This document shows, one piece after another, positions 32,381 to 40,680 of a stretch of DNA of 44,013 nucleotides. The notes beneath the pieces are model-generated. The model worked only from the letters and a program-made list of their open reading frames with translations, made no database searches and was not told the origin of the DNA. Position 1 is the stretch's first letter. Every line of letters starts with the position of its first letter. The DNA is from Desertibaculum subflavum. Lineage in GTDB: Bacteria; Pseudomonadota; Alphaproteobacteria; Ferrovibrionales; Ferrovibrionaceae. Made by a program: the position numbers and the translations under genes. The stretch covers positions 1-44,013 of the forward strand of contig QOZS01000048.1 in NCBI GenBank assembly GCA_003576705.1, written 5' to 3'.

Positions 32381-33004
32381 GTGCCGGATCTGACCCTGTT
32401 CCATATCGCGCCCTCACGCTCCTCCATCGTCCATTGGATGCTGGAGGAGGTGGGGCAGCCCTACGAATTGCGGGTGCTGAACCACAAGCAGGGCGAGAAC
32501 CGCAGCGCCGAGTATCTGGCGATCAACCCGATGGGCAAGGTGCCGGCGCTCCGCCATGCCGACGCGATCATCACCGAGGCGGCGGCGATCTGCTGCTATC
32601 TCGCCGATGCCTATCCGGAAGCGGGCCTCGGCGTGCCGCTGCTCGACCGCCGTCGCGGGCCCTATCTGAAATGGCTGTTCTTCGGGCCGAGCTGTCTCGA
32701 GCCCGCGGTGGTCGACCGCATGTTCAAGCGTGAGGAAGCGCCCCGCGGCGCAGTCGGCTGGGGCGATTTCAACAGCGTGATGGACGTGCTCGCCGACGCG
32801 CTCCGCCCCGGTCCCTACCTGCTCGGCGAGCAGTTCACCGCCGCCGACGTGGTGATCGGCTCAGGCTTGCGCTGGGGCATGGCGGTGAAGGCGATACCGG
32901 AGCGTTCCGAGTTCATCGTCTATGTCGGCCGCCTGGAGCAGCGCCCGGCGCTGCAGCGCGCGGTCGAGCGGGATCTGGCGCTGGCGGCCGATGCGAGCGC
33001 CTGA
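32381..33004 (+). CDS. Glutathione S-transferase family protein
   Basis: A 207-residue cytosolic GST-like protein. The thioredoxin-fold N-terminal domain has LTLFHIAPSRSSIVHWMLEEVG and the cis-Pro/glutathione-binding INPMGKVPALRHADAIITEAAAICCYLADAYP segment. The all-helical C-terminal domain has LLGEQFTAADVVIGSGLRWG (the N-capping box Asp is present). The GTG at 32381 was chosen because GGGAGG lies seven bases upstream; an ATG at 32360 would add seven unlikely residues. It converges on the ComM-type gene with four bases between. Its substrate is unknown. Confidence 0.9.
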   Translation: MPDLTLFHIAPSRSSIVHWMLEEVGQPYELRVLNHKQGENRSAEYLAINPMGKVPALRHADAIITEAAAICCYLADAYPEAGLGVPLLDRRRGPYLKWLFFGPSCLEPAVVDRMFKREEAPRGAVGWGDFNSVMDVLADALRPGPYLLGEQFTAADVVIGSGLRWGMAVKAIPERSEFIVYVGRLEQRPALQRAVERDLALAADASA

Positions 33005-33008
33005 CGCC

Positions 33009-34517
33009 TCAACCGCGCAGCGCGAGCCGGCGGTAGCTCAGGGCCTCGGCGATGTCGGCGCGGCGCACGGACTGCGCGCCGGCGAGATCGGCGATGGTGC
33101 GCGCGGTGCGCAGGACGCGGTGATAGCCGCGCGCGGTGAGCTTGAGCGCCCCAGCCGCCTCGGTGAGCAGGGCGCGTCCGGTCGCGTCCGGCGCGGCGAT
33201 GCGCTCCAGCAGCTCGCCATCGGCTTCGGCATTGGTGCGTAGCCCCGTGCCGGCATAGCGCGCGGTCTGGAGCGCACGCGCCGCGGCGACGCGCGCCGCG
33301 ACTTCGGTGCTGCCCTCGGCTGGCGGCGGCAGGCTCAGATCGGAGGCCGCGACGGCGGGCACGTCGACCTGCAGATCGATGCGGTCGTAGAGCGGGCCGG
33401 AGATGCGCGCCTGGTAGTCGGCGGCGCAGCGCGGCGCGCGCGAGCAGGCCTGCGCTGCGTCGGCGAGGTGGCCGCAGCGGCACGGGTTCATCGCCGCGAC
33501 CAGCTGGATACGCGAGGGATAGGCGACATGCGCATTGGCACGCGCCACCACCACCTTGCCGGTTTCCAGGGGTTGCCGCAGCGAATCCAGAACCGGCCTT
33601 TGGAACTCGGGCAGCTCGTCCAGAAACAGCACGCCGAGATGGGCGAGGCTCGCCTCGCCCGGCTTGGCGCGCTGGCCGCCGCCGACCAGCGCCGCCATCG
33701 AGGCGGAATGGTGCGGCGCGCGGAACGGCCGCTGCCGGATCAGCCGGCCGCCTTCCAGTTCGCCGGCGAGCGAGGCGATCATGCTGACCTCCAGCGCCTC
33801 GGCCGGATCGAGCGGCGGCAGCAGCCCTGGCAGTCGCTGCGCCAGCATCGACTTGCCGGCGCCAGGCGGGCCGATGAAGAGCAGGTTGTGATTGCCGGCG
33901 GCGGCGATCTCGAGCGCGCGCTTCGCCGTCTCCTGGCCCTTGATGTCGCGCAGATCGGCATGGGCGGCGTGCGCCTCCGTCATGCGCGGCTCCGGCCGGG
34001 ACAGCACCTGGGTGCCCTTGAAATGGTTGACCAGGCTGAGCAGGTCGGGCGCGGCGACGATGTCGGCGCCGTTCGCCCAGGCCGCTTCGCCGCCACAGGC
34101 GGCCGGGCAGATCACGCCGCGGCCGGCCTCGGCGGCGGCGAGCGCCGCGCAGAGCACGCCGGCGACCGGGGCGATGCCGCCGTCGAGGCCGAGCTCGCCG
34201 AGCGCGGTGTAGCCCGCGATCTCGTCGGCCGGCAGCGCGCCGAGCGCGACCAGCAGGCCGAGTGCGATCGGCAGGTCGTAATGGCTGCCTTCCTTGGGCA
34301 GGTCGGCGGGCGCGAGGTTGACGGTGATGCGCTTCGGCGGCAGCGCGAGGCCGATGGCGGCGAAGGCGCCGCGCACCCGCTCGCGGCTTTCGGCCACGGC
34401 CTTGTCGCCGAGGCCGACCACGGTGAAATGCGGCAGGCCGCCCGAGAGCTGGACTTGAACGTCGACGGCGCGCGCTTCCAGACCCTGAAAAGCCACCGTC
34501 CAGACCCGCGCCACCAT
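33009..34517 (-). CDS. comM: YifB/ComM-family Mg-chelatase-like AAA+ ATPase
   Basis: A 502-residue ATPase of the ComM/YifB family. The N-terminal domain begins RVWTVAFQGLEARAVDVQVQLSGGLPHFTVVGL and includes ITVNLAPADLPKEGSHYDLPIALGLL. Walker A is FIGPPGAGKSMLAQRLPGLLP and Walker B is GVLFLDELPEF. A Cys-rich patch (CRCGHLADAAQACSRAPRC) and a C-terminal Mg-chelatase domain follow. ComM is a hexameric helicase promoting branch migration during natural transformation, although the family is also common in non-competent species. The ATG at 34517 is the start nearest to the conserved N-terminus; GAGGGGG lies about 11 bases upstream. Confidence 0.92.
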   Translation of the reverse strand: MVARVWTVAFQGLEARAVDVQVQLSGGLPHFTVVGLGDKAVAESRERVRGAFAAIGLALPPKRITVNLAPADLPKEGSHYDLPIALGLLVALGALPADEIAGYTALGELGLDGGIAPVAGVLCAALAAAEAGRGVICPAACGGEAAWANGADIVAAPDLLSLVNHFKGTQVLSRPEPRMTEAHAAHADLRDIKGQETAKRALEIAAAGNHNLLFIGPPGAGKSMLAQRLPGLLPPLDPAEALEVSMIASLAGELEGGRLIRQRPFRAPHHSASMAALVGGGQRAKPGEASLAHLGVLFLDELPEFQRPVLDSLRQPLETGKVVVARANAHVAYPSRIQLVAAMNPCRCGHLADAAQACSRAPRCAADYQARISGPLYDRIDLQVDVPAVAASDLSLPPPAEGSTEVAARVAAARALQTARYAGTGLRTNAEADGELLERIAAPDATGRALLTEAAGALKLTARGYHRVLRTARTIADLAGAQSVRRADIAEALSYRRLALRG

Positions 34518-34583
34518 GCCGAACCAGCCCCCTCGCCTCGCCACCTATGCGAGTGTAGCGCGGGAGAAGCTAGCCGTCTTGCA

Positions 34584-35414
34584 TCAGGCCGCGAGGCTGT
34601 CGGCCGAGGTCTCGATACGGTCCCGGATGGCGCGGGCGACCTCCTGCGGATGGGTGGCGATCATGAAATGCGCCGCCCCCGGGATGGCGAGCCCGCGGCC
34701 GCGCTTCAGGTGCAGGCCGAGCAGCTCGTTGGCTCGCCTGGCGGCGGGGTGGCTGTCGCCGCCCCACAGCGCCAGCGCCGGCAGGTCGAGCGCGGCCAGT
34801 GCCGCGACCGGCAGGCGGCAGCCATAGGCGCTGGCCCAGTCGAGCAGGTTCGACGGCGTGGTGCGCACCGCATAGGCGCGCACCCGCTCGGGCCAGCCGG
34901 CATAGGTGCCCTGGCCGCCGTAGAAGTCGATCATCGCGGCGATCGCCTCGGCATTGCCGGCCTGGAAGTCGGCGGCATAGGCATCGCTCATCCGCCGGAA
35001 GGTGCCGTAATGCTCCGCCTCGCCCAGTTCGCGCAGGATGCCGGGCGCCGGCGCCTCGGCGATGGTGAGGCTGGCCAGCGGCACCCGGCCGCGCAGCGCG
35101 ACGGCAAGGCCGACCAGGCCGCCGAAGGAATGTCCGACCAGATGCACAGGCCCGCCTGCACGCCGGACCACCGTCTCGACGATGGCGGCCTCGTGGCAGA
35201 TCGAGGCATCGAGGCTGGAACGCCGCTCGGCGGTACCGCCGTAGCCGAGCAGGCTGGTGGTCACGCAGCGGCAATGGCCGCCCAAGGCGGCGATCACCGG
35301 GCGCCAGGCGGCGCCGGTGCTGCAGGAGCCGGGGACCATGACGACGGTCGGCGCATCGCTGCCGCCGCCGCCATGTTCCTCGTACTCGATGGGTCCTGCC
35401 GGCTCGTCGATCAT
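34584..35414 (-). CDS. Alpha/beta-fold hydrolase
   Basis: A 276-residue hydrolase. VVMVPGSCSTGAAW (oxyanion region), VHLVGHSFGGLVGLAVAL (nucleophile Ser elbow), LPALALWGGDS (acid region) and GAAHFMIATHPQEVA (catalytic His) give the full triad order. It is probably cytosolic, since there is no signal peptide. Substrate specificity cannot be assigned. It lies in the same orientation as ComM downstream and the acyl-CoA dehydrogenase-like gene upstream, separated from the latter by a strong hairpin. Confidence 0.88.
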   Translation of the reverse strand: MIDEPAGPIEYEEHGGGGSDAPTVVMVPGSCSTGAAWRPVIAALGGHCRCVTTSLLGYGGTAERRSSLDASICHEAAIVETVVRRAGGPVHLVGHSFGGLVGLAVALRGRVPLASLTIAEAPAPGILRELGEAEHYGTFRRMSDAYAADFQAGNAEAIAAMIDFYGGQGTYAGWPERVRAYAVRTTPSNLLDWASAYGCRLPVAALAALDLPALALWGGDSHPAARRANELLGLHLKRGRGLAIPGAAHFMIATHPQEVARAIRDRIETSADSLAA

Positions 35415-35442
35415 CGTCGCGGCTCCGTCATGGGAGAAGCGT

Positions 35443-35482
35443 CCGGCCCGCCCCGGGGGAGGGGGAAAGCGGGGCGGGCCGG
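35443..35482 (-). terminator. Perfect 13-bp GC-rich hairpin after the dehydrogenase-like gene
   Basis: CCGGCCCGCCCCG (35443-35455) and CGGGGCGGGCCGG (35470-35482) are exact complements around a 14-base loop, eight bases past the stop codon at 35491 on the minus strand. It could end transcription of the flavoprotein gene before the hydrolase gene; no T run follows. Confidence 0.6.
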
Positions 35483-35490
35483 GGCGGCGG

Positions 35491-36669
35491 TCAGCCCCAG
35501 CGGGGCTGTTCGCCGAGATCGATGCCGAGCGCCGTCTTGCCGACGATCTCGCGGGCGAGCAGCGGGTTCGACGGATGGAAGCGGCCGCACCGCGCGTCGC
35601 GGAACAGGCGCTCCAGCTCGTTGCCCTTGAACATGCCGCCGCCGCCGGACAGCTCCATGGCGAGGTCGGCGATCTTCCAGCAGGCCTCGACCGCGCGGTG
35701 CTTGGCCGAGACGATGCGGGCCGGCCAGGCGGCGCCGTGATCCACGCCGCTCGACCACTCCTCGCCCACCTGCTCGAGATGCGGCTCGATGCCCTCCAGC
35801 GCCATCACCATGTCGGCGACGGTCGACTGCACGCCGGGGTGATAGGCCATCGAGCGGGTGAGCCCGAGCGAACTCTTGCCCTTCACCGCGGCGATGCCGA
35901 GATCGAGCGCCCGCTTGGCAACGCCGCAATAGATGTTGCCGAAGCCGAGCAGCGCCCAGGCGAACATGGCGACGATGAAGTTGTCGGCGCCGCCGGCCGG
36001 CAGCACGCGGGCGACGTACATGTCGGGCACGAAGGCACCTTCGAGCACGACGTCGTCGCTGCGCGTGGCGCGCATGCCGAGCACGTCCCAGTTGTCCATC
36101 ACCTTGAAGCCGCCGGCATCGCGCGGCAGGAAGGCATGCACCACTTTCGGCCCGCCCTCGGCGTCTTCCCAGGTGGCGTGCAGACCATAGCGCGTCCAGA
36201 CCGGCCCGAGGCTGCCGAACATCTTGCGGCCGGTGATGCGGAAGCCGCCCGGCACCTTCTCCGCCTTCGCGGTGGAGAGCAGCACCGGCAGGTCGTTGCC
36301 GCGCTCGGCATGGCCGGCGGCGAAGATCTCGCCCGCCATCGCCTCGCGCAGGATCCATTCCAGCGACTTGTCCCCGGCCCGCCAGAGATCGGCGGCAACG
36401 CCGACCCAGTAGAGATGCATGTTGATGCCGAGCGCGGTCGCCGGGGCGTGATAGGCGAGGCGGCGCTGCTCGCGCTCCACCTCGGCGAGGCTCAGCCCCT
36501 TGCCGCCGAGCTCGCGCGGGATGTTGCAGGTCAGATAGCCCGCCTTCTTGAGGTCCTCGAAATCCTCGGTGAAGAAACGGTTCTCGCGGTCATAGATGCC
36601 GACACGCTTGGCGCAGCGCTGCAGCAGCTCGTCGGTCAGAATGTGGGTCCGCTCCGTGACGATCGACAT
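35491..36669 (-). CDS. Acyl-CoA dehydrogenase-like flavoprotein, non-classical
   Basis: A 392-residue protein of the acyl-CoA dehydrogenase fold: helical N-terminus (FEDLKKAGYLTCNIPRELGGKGLSL), beta domain (GGFRITGRKMFGSLGPV, WDVLGMRATRSDDVVLEGAFVP) and a C-terminal four-helix domain. The usual C-terminal Y-E-G-T active-site motif is absent: the chain reads RLFRDARCGRFHPSNPLLAREIVGK instead, more like DszC/HsaA-type flavin monooxygenases, and the middle lacks the TEPGAGSD signature. It may oxygenate rather than dehydrogenate. The ATG at 36669 has AAGGAG about five bases upstream, so a longer start at 36684 is less likely. Confidence 0.8.
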   Translation of the reverse strand: MSIVTERTHILTDELLQRCAKRVGIYDRENRFFTEDFEDLKKAGYLTCNIPRELGGKGLSLAEVEREQRRLAYHAPATALGINMHLYWVGVAADLWRAGDKSLEWILREAMAGEIFAAGHAERGNDLPVLLSTAKAEKVPGGFRITGRKMFGSLGPVWTRYGLHATWEDAEGGPKVVHAFLPRDAGGFKVMDNWDVLGMRATRSDDVVLEGAFVPDMYVARVLPAGGADNFIVAMFAWALLGFGNIYCGVAKRALDLGIAAVKGKSSLGLTRSMAYHPGVQSTVADMVMALEGIEPHLEQVGEEWSSGVDHGAAWPARIVSAKHRAVEACWKIADLAMELSGGGGMFKGNELERLFRDARCGRFHPSNPLLAREIVGKTALGIDLGEQPRWG

Positions 36670-36789
36670 CGTCGTCTCCTTCATCCCTTGTGCGCATCGG
36701 CTGGCCTCGGGCCGGCGCCGACGGTGCGCAAGGAATGCGGGGAAATCGGCCTCCGGTCTGTGAACCGCGCCACACCGCTGAGACGCAGG

Positions 36790-37593
36790 TCACTTCAGGA
36801 AGCGGTCGTAGAGTCCGAGCACGATCTCCAGCGCGATCAGGGCGATGATGTACCATTCGAGCCGGTGGCTCGTGCGCGTGGAAAGCAGGTCGGCCATGGT
36901 GTCGGCCGTATCGCGGATCACTTCGAGCTTCTGGCCGATGGCCCGCGCGCGTGGTGCGAGGTCGTATTCGTCGGCGAGCCGGATCCACAGCCGCTCGAGA
37001 TGGGAATGGTCCCACAGCACTTCCGGGCGGTCGGCCATCTCCACCCGGCCGGCAAGGCGCTGCTGGATCAGCAGGGCCTCCCCGATCTGCGCCATCAGGT
37101 CGGACGGCCTGCCGGCAAGCAGCCGGCGGTGCTGCAGGCTGGAGGCGATGCGTTCCACCCGGTCGAAAGCCTTGGCGATGCGGCGTTCGTCATAGGCGAG
37201 GTCCACGCTGATCGCGAGCGCTTCGGCGACCAGCAGCAGCCGCTCCGGCGCACGGTTCTTCAGCTCGATCGTGCCGTTCGGCGTCGGCTGCTCGCCCTCG
37301 GTCTCGCGGAACAGCAAGGTGGCGGTCTCGCTCTCGCGTTCCGGCAGCGGCTCGACGATGCGCTCGCCGAGGCCGCGGATGACGTCCTCCTCCTCGACCG
37401 GGTTCAAGCCGATGAACACCGCGGCGCCGAAGCGGAACAACACCACGGTCCCGCCGCCGGCGGTGGGAAACGCGAGCGGATGCAGGGAGAACTGATCGGG
37501 CCGCTCCAGTCCCTTCAGATCGATCCGCTCGCCGAGCTGAATCGCGCGCGCGATCAGAAGCTGGTTGTTCGGCGCGGGATCGGGCATCTGCAT
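36790..37593 (-). CDS. RMD1/DUF155-family membrane-anchored protein
   Basis: A protein of about 267 residues in the RMD1/YagE (DUF155) family. Signature pieces are ARAIQLGERIDLKGLE, VVLFRFGAAVFIGLNPVEEEDVIRGL, LAISVDLAYDERRIAKAFDRVE and the C-terminal HRLEWYIIALIALEIVLGLYDRF, a single membrane anchor at the very end. Yeast relatives are mitochondrial proteins linked to meiotic division and RNA-related functions; the bacterial role is unknown. Several closely spaced in-frame starts (37587, 37593, 37605, GTG 37617) have no good ribosome site, so the exact start is uncertain. Confidence 0.82.
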   Translation of the reverse strand: MQMPDPAPNNQLLIARAIQLGERIDLKGLERPDQFSLHPLAFPTAGGGTVVLFRFGAAVFIGLNPVEEEDVIRGLGERIVEPLPERESETATLLFRETEGEQPTPNGTIELKNRAPERLLLVAEALAISVDLAYDERRIAKAFDRVERIASSLQHRRLLAGRPSDLMAQIGEALLIQQRLAGRVEMADRPEVLWDHSHLERLWIRLADEYDLAPRARAIGQKLEVIRDTADTMADLLSTRTSHRLEWYIIALIALEIVLGLYDRFLK

Positions 37594-37638
37594 GCCCGAA
37601 CACATACCCGGCCGCACCCGAATTGTCTTGGGCGCGCC

Positions 37639-38700
37639 TCAATCCCGGTTGGTGAAGCGGGCGTTGCCGAGGCCGGTGCCGATGGTGAGCACGCCCCAGC
37701 GCTCGCGCTCTGCCATCTCCGGAAGCTCGCTCAGGCCCTGCACCACTGCATCGTTGTGCAGGACCACCACGGTGTCGTGCTTGCCGATCTGCGGGACCGC
37801 CTCGCGGATGGCATGCGGCAGGTTGAAGCTCTTCGCTTCCCAGTTGCCGGGCAGGTTCTGGCCGCCCCGTTCGATGCCGCCCTCCGGCCCGATCATGCCG
37901 GGGCAACCGATGCCGATGAACGGCGCCAGGCGGCGCTTTTCCTTCTGCGCGCGGCGGATCATGGCGCCCAGCATCTTGGCGAGCTTCTCCACGGCCTCGT
38001 CGCGGCTCGGCTTGTCATCGCGGTGCCGCCACAGCTCCGAATGCTCGACGGCGGCCTTGCGCGGATCGCCGTCGCGCTTCGAGCCCAGGGTCACCAGGCC
38101 GGCGCGCATGTTGGTGCCGCCGATATCGGCGGCGAGAATGCAGTCGTGCCCGCTGAAGATCCAGGATGGCGCCAGATGCACGGCGCCGATCAGGCCCGCT
38201 TCGTCGGGATGGTTTCCGATCGGCTTCAGGTCGATGTCGTGGCCGGAAGCCTTGAGCAGCACGGAGGTGCGGCCGATGGCGAGCTCGCCGATGCGGCTGC
38301 GGCGAAAACCGCCGCCGACGACGATGGCTTCCGTGTCCTTCCAGCCCTTGAGCTTGAGGAAGCGGCGGATGACGGCAGCGAGCTCGCCCGCGAAATCCTC
38401 GATCGCGCCATGGATCACCCCGGCGGCTTCGGCATCGCCGGACGCGAGGATCTTGTCGAGCGCCTTCTTGCTGAGCTCGCCGCCCGCCTCGTCGCCGAAC
38501 GGATCGTCGCCGAACTGGGCGAGACGGTCGCGCCAATCGTCGAGCAGCGCATAGAAGGCGCGGTTGCTGGCGCGGTCGCCGATGAAGCCGCCGCCGTCGC
38601 GCAGCTCCGCATTGTAGGTATCGACGGTGACGGCCGGCAGCTCGGCTGCACCATGCGCAGCGACCACGGTCGCAAGTTCGGCTTTGTCAGGAGAGGGCAT
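37639..38700 (-). CDS. ROK-type sugar kinase with circularly permuted halves
   Basis: A 353-residue protein in which ROK/ASKHA kinase motifs are all present once but in swapped order. The first half carries the normally C-terminal elements: a helical stretch (80-118), VVGGGF (127-132) and DEAGLIGAVHLA (166-177). The second half carries the normally N-terminal elements: AADIGGTNMRAGLV (191-203, phosphate 1), GIGCPG (263-268), QNLPGNW (281-287), HND (315-317, with the catalytic Asp) and LTIGTGLGNA (338-347), after which the protein ends. The ROK zinc motif is missing. It probably phosphorylates a sugar or is a sugar-binding derivative. The ATG at 38700 is where recognisable sequence begins; the ribosome site is weak. 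Confidence 0.82.
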   Translation of the reverse strand: MPSPDKAELATVVAAHGAAELPAVTVDTYNAELRDGGGFIGDRASNRAFYALLDDWRDRLAQFGDDPFGDEAGGELSKKALDKILASGDAEAAGVIHGAIEDFAGELAAVIRRFLKLKGWKDTEAIVVGGGFRRSRIGELAIGRTSVLLKASGHDIDLKPIGNHPDEAGLIGAVHLAPSWIFSGHDCILAADIGGTNMRAGLVTLGSKRDGDPRKAAVEHSELWRHRDDKPSRDEAVEKLAKMLGAMIRRAQKEKRRLAPFIGIGCPGMIGPEGGIERGGQNLPGNWEAKSFNLPHAIREAVPQIGKHDTVVVLHNDAVVQGLSELPEMAERERWGVLTIGTGLGNARFTNRD

Positions 38701-38779
38701 CGTCCAGCAGGGAAACGCGGCGATCGGCTCGCAGCTGTGAACGCCCGAATCGATCGAAGGTTCCCGCCGGAGCCTGTCT

Positions 38780-39139
38780 CTAGATTTCCTCGATCGCGTC
38801 CACCCGGTTCGGATAGAAGGCGAGGTGCCCGGCGATCTCGCGCATTGCCGGATACGGCGCCTCGTAGCTCCAGACGGCGTTCTCCACCGTCCTGCCGCCG
38901 ATCTGCAGGCTGTAATAGCTGGCATCGCCCTTGTAGGGGCAGTGGGTCTTATGCGCCGTGCGCGCGAGCAAGGTCATGTCGGCATCCTCGCGCGGGATGT
39001 ACTGCACGGCGGGATATGACGCTTCCTTGAGCGTCAGGGCCCGCGTCGTGTCGGCGACGATCCGGCCATTGCTGGTGACGCGGACGCGACGCGGGTTGGC
39101 GCCGATGGTAATCGGATGGTCGGGACCGGGAAGCTTCAC
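38780..39139 (-). CDS. DUF427-domain protein
   Basis: A 119-residue protein matching DUF427: RVRVTSNGRIVADTTRALTLKEASYPAVQYIPREDADM, then TAHKTHCPYKGDASYYSL and AVWSYEAPYPAMREIAGHLAFYPNRVDAIE. The family is a small beta-rich fold with conserved Cys-Pro-Tyr-Lys-Gly, seen alone or fused to other domains, and its biochemical function is not established. It lies between the ROK gene and the class III aminotransferase, all on the minus strand, so an operon is possible. Confidence 0.9.
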   Translation of the reverse strand: MKLPGPDHPITIGANPRRVRVTSNGRIVADTTRALTLKEASYPAVQYIPREDADMTLLARTAHKTHCPYKGDASYYSLQIGGRTVENAVWSYEAPYPAMREIAGHLAFYPNRVDAIEEI

Positions 39140-39181
39140 GGTCTGCCTCCTCCCTGTCTCCTCGGTAGGTTGGGGCCCGGC

Positions 39182-40576
39182 TCAGGCGGCCGGGCGGAGC
39201 GATTCCTTCTTCACCCAGGTCTCGGTCTCGTCCAGCGCCTTCTCCAGGCGGTTGAACAGGTCGTCCACCTCCGCCTCGGTGATGATCAGCGGCGGGCAGA
39301 GGCCGATGCTGTCGTTCATCATGGCGCGGATCAGCAGCCCGTGCTCCTGCGCCCGCGTCGATGCGTACATGCCGACCGCCTGCTTGGGATCGAAGTTAGT
39401 GCGCGATTTCTTGTCGGCAACCAGCTCGACCGCGCCGATCAGGCCGACGCCGCGCGTCTCGCCGACCAGCGGGTGATCGGCCAGACGCTTCAGCCGCGCC
39501 TGGAAGCGCACGCCGACGGTCTTGGCGTGCTCGAAGGTCTGGCGCTCCTCGTAGATCTGCAAGGTGCGCAGCGCCACCGCGGCGGAGACCGGATGGCCGG
39601 AATAGGTGAAGCCGTGGCCGAAGGTGCCGATCTTCTTGCTCCCCTCCACCATGGCCTGGAACTGCTCTTCGCCGATCATGACGGCGGCGATCGGCAGATA
39701 GGCCGAGGAAAGCTGCTTGGCGCAAGAGAGCGCCTGCGGCGTGATGCCGTAGGTCTGGCAGCCCCAGGGGTTGCCGGTGCGGCCGAAGCCGCAGATCACC
39801 TCGTCGGCGATGAACATGATGTCGTACTTGGCGAGCACCGCCTGGATCTTCTCGAAATAGGTGCGCGGCGGCACGATGACGCCGCCGGCGCCCATCACCG
39901 GCTCGGCGACGAAGCCCGCCACCGTGTCGGGGCCCTCGCGGATGATCATGTCCTCGAGGTTCTTGGCGAGGCGCGTCGCGAACTCCTCCTCGGTCTCGCC
40001 CGGCTCCGCGAAATGGTAATAGTGCGGGCAGTCGGTATGCAGGAAGCCCGGCAGCGGCACGTCGAAATCGCGGTGGTTGGCCGGCAGGCCGGTCAGGCTG
40101 GACGCGGCGATGGTGATGCCGTGATAGGCGCGGATGCGGCTGATGAACTTCTTCTTCTTCGTCTTGCCGCGGGCGTTGTTGTAGTACCAGGCGAGCTTGA
40201 TCTGGGTGTCGTTCGCCTCCGAGCCCGAATTGACGAACAGCACCTTGGAAAAGTTCGCCGGCGCCATCGCCTTCAGCTTCTCGGCAAGGTCGATGGAAGG
40301 CAGCGTCGATTTGGAGCCGAAGCCGTGATAGTAGGGCAGCTCCCGCATCTGCTTGACCGCGGCGTCGATCAGCTCGCTCTCGTTGAAGCCGAGCGAGGCG
40401 CACCACAATCCCGCCAGGCCCTCGATGTACTGCTTGCCCGTATCGTCGAACACATGGATGCCCTGGCCGCGGGTCAGGATCAGCGGGCCGGTTTCCTGGT
40501 GCTTGGCGAGGTGGGTATAGGGATGCAGCACATGCGCGATATCGCGGGCCTGCGGCGAATTCGGGCGGACCGACAT
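39182..40576 (-). CDS. Class III (omega) aminotransferase
   Basis: A 464-residue PLP enzyme of aminotransferase class III. It shows HPYTHLAKHQETGPLILTRGQGIHVFDDTG, FVNSGSEANDTQIKLAWYYNNARGKTKKKKFISRIRAYHG, MFIADEVICGFGRTG (cofactor Asp), LSCAKQLSSAYLPIAAVMI (Schiff-base Lys) and GHGFTYSGHPVSAAVAL. The type transaminates omega-amino acids, polyamines or amines with pyruvate or 2-oxoglutarate. The ATG at 40576 has GGAGGGAG about five bases upstream, so the open-frame extension to 40660 is not used. A consensus-like promoter lies at 40607-40635. Confidence 0.93.
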   Translation of the reverse strand: MSVRPNSPQARDIAHVLHPYTHLAKHQETGPLILTRGQGIHVFDDTGKQYIEGLAGLWCASLGFNESELIDAAVKQMRELPYYHGFGSKSTLPSIDLAEKLKAMAPANFSKVLFVNSGSEANDTQIKLAWYYNNARGKTKKKKFISRIRAYHGITIAASSLTGLPANHRDFDVPLPGFLHTDCPHYYHFAEPGETEEEFATRLAKNLEDMIIREGPDTVAGFVAEPVMGAGGVIVPPRTYFEKIQAVLAKYDIMFIADEVICGFGRTGNPWGCQTYGITPQALSCAKQLSSAYLPIAAVMIGEEQFQAMVEGSKKIGTFGHGFTYSGHPVSAAVALRTLQIYEERQTFEHAKTVGVRFQARLKRLADHPLVGETRGVGLIGAVELVADKKSRTNFDPKQAVGMYASTRAQEHGLLIRAMMNDSIGLCPPLIITEAEVDDLFNRLEKALDETETWVKKESLRPAA

Positions 40577-40606
40577 GAAACTCCCTCCGGGACGCGTGTC
40601 GGCGCC

Positions 40607-40635
40607 ATTAACGCGCGGCGGCCGGCCGGTGTCAA
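40607..40635 (-). promoter_or_regulatory. Likely promoter of the class III aminotransferase gene
   Basis: On the minus strand TTGACA (40635-40630) is followed by exactly 17 bases and then GTTAAT (40612-40607). The -35 is perfect and the -10 has four of six consensus bases. Transcription would start near 40600, about 25 bases before the ATG. Confidence 0.6.
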
Positions 40636-40680
40636 AGGTTCGGGCGTGCCGGCGGCACAAGGCTGCCTTGCGGGGGCGCC

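Noticed and set aside
35257..39030. A 1257-codon plus-strand open frame opposite the flavoprotein, RMD1 and ROK genes
   Set aside because: It runs antisense through several recognisable genes and their gaps and shows no domain; such frames are common at this G+C.
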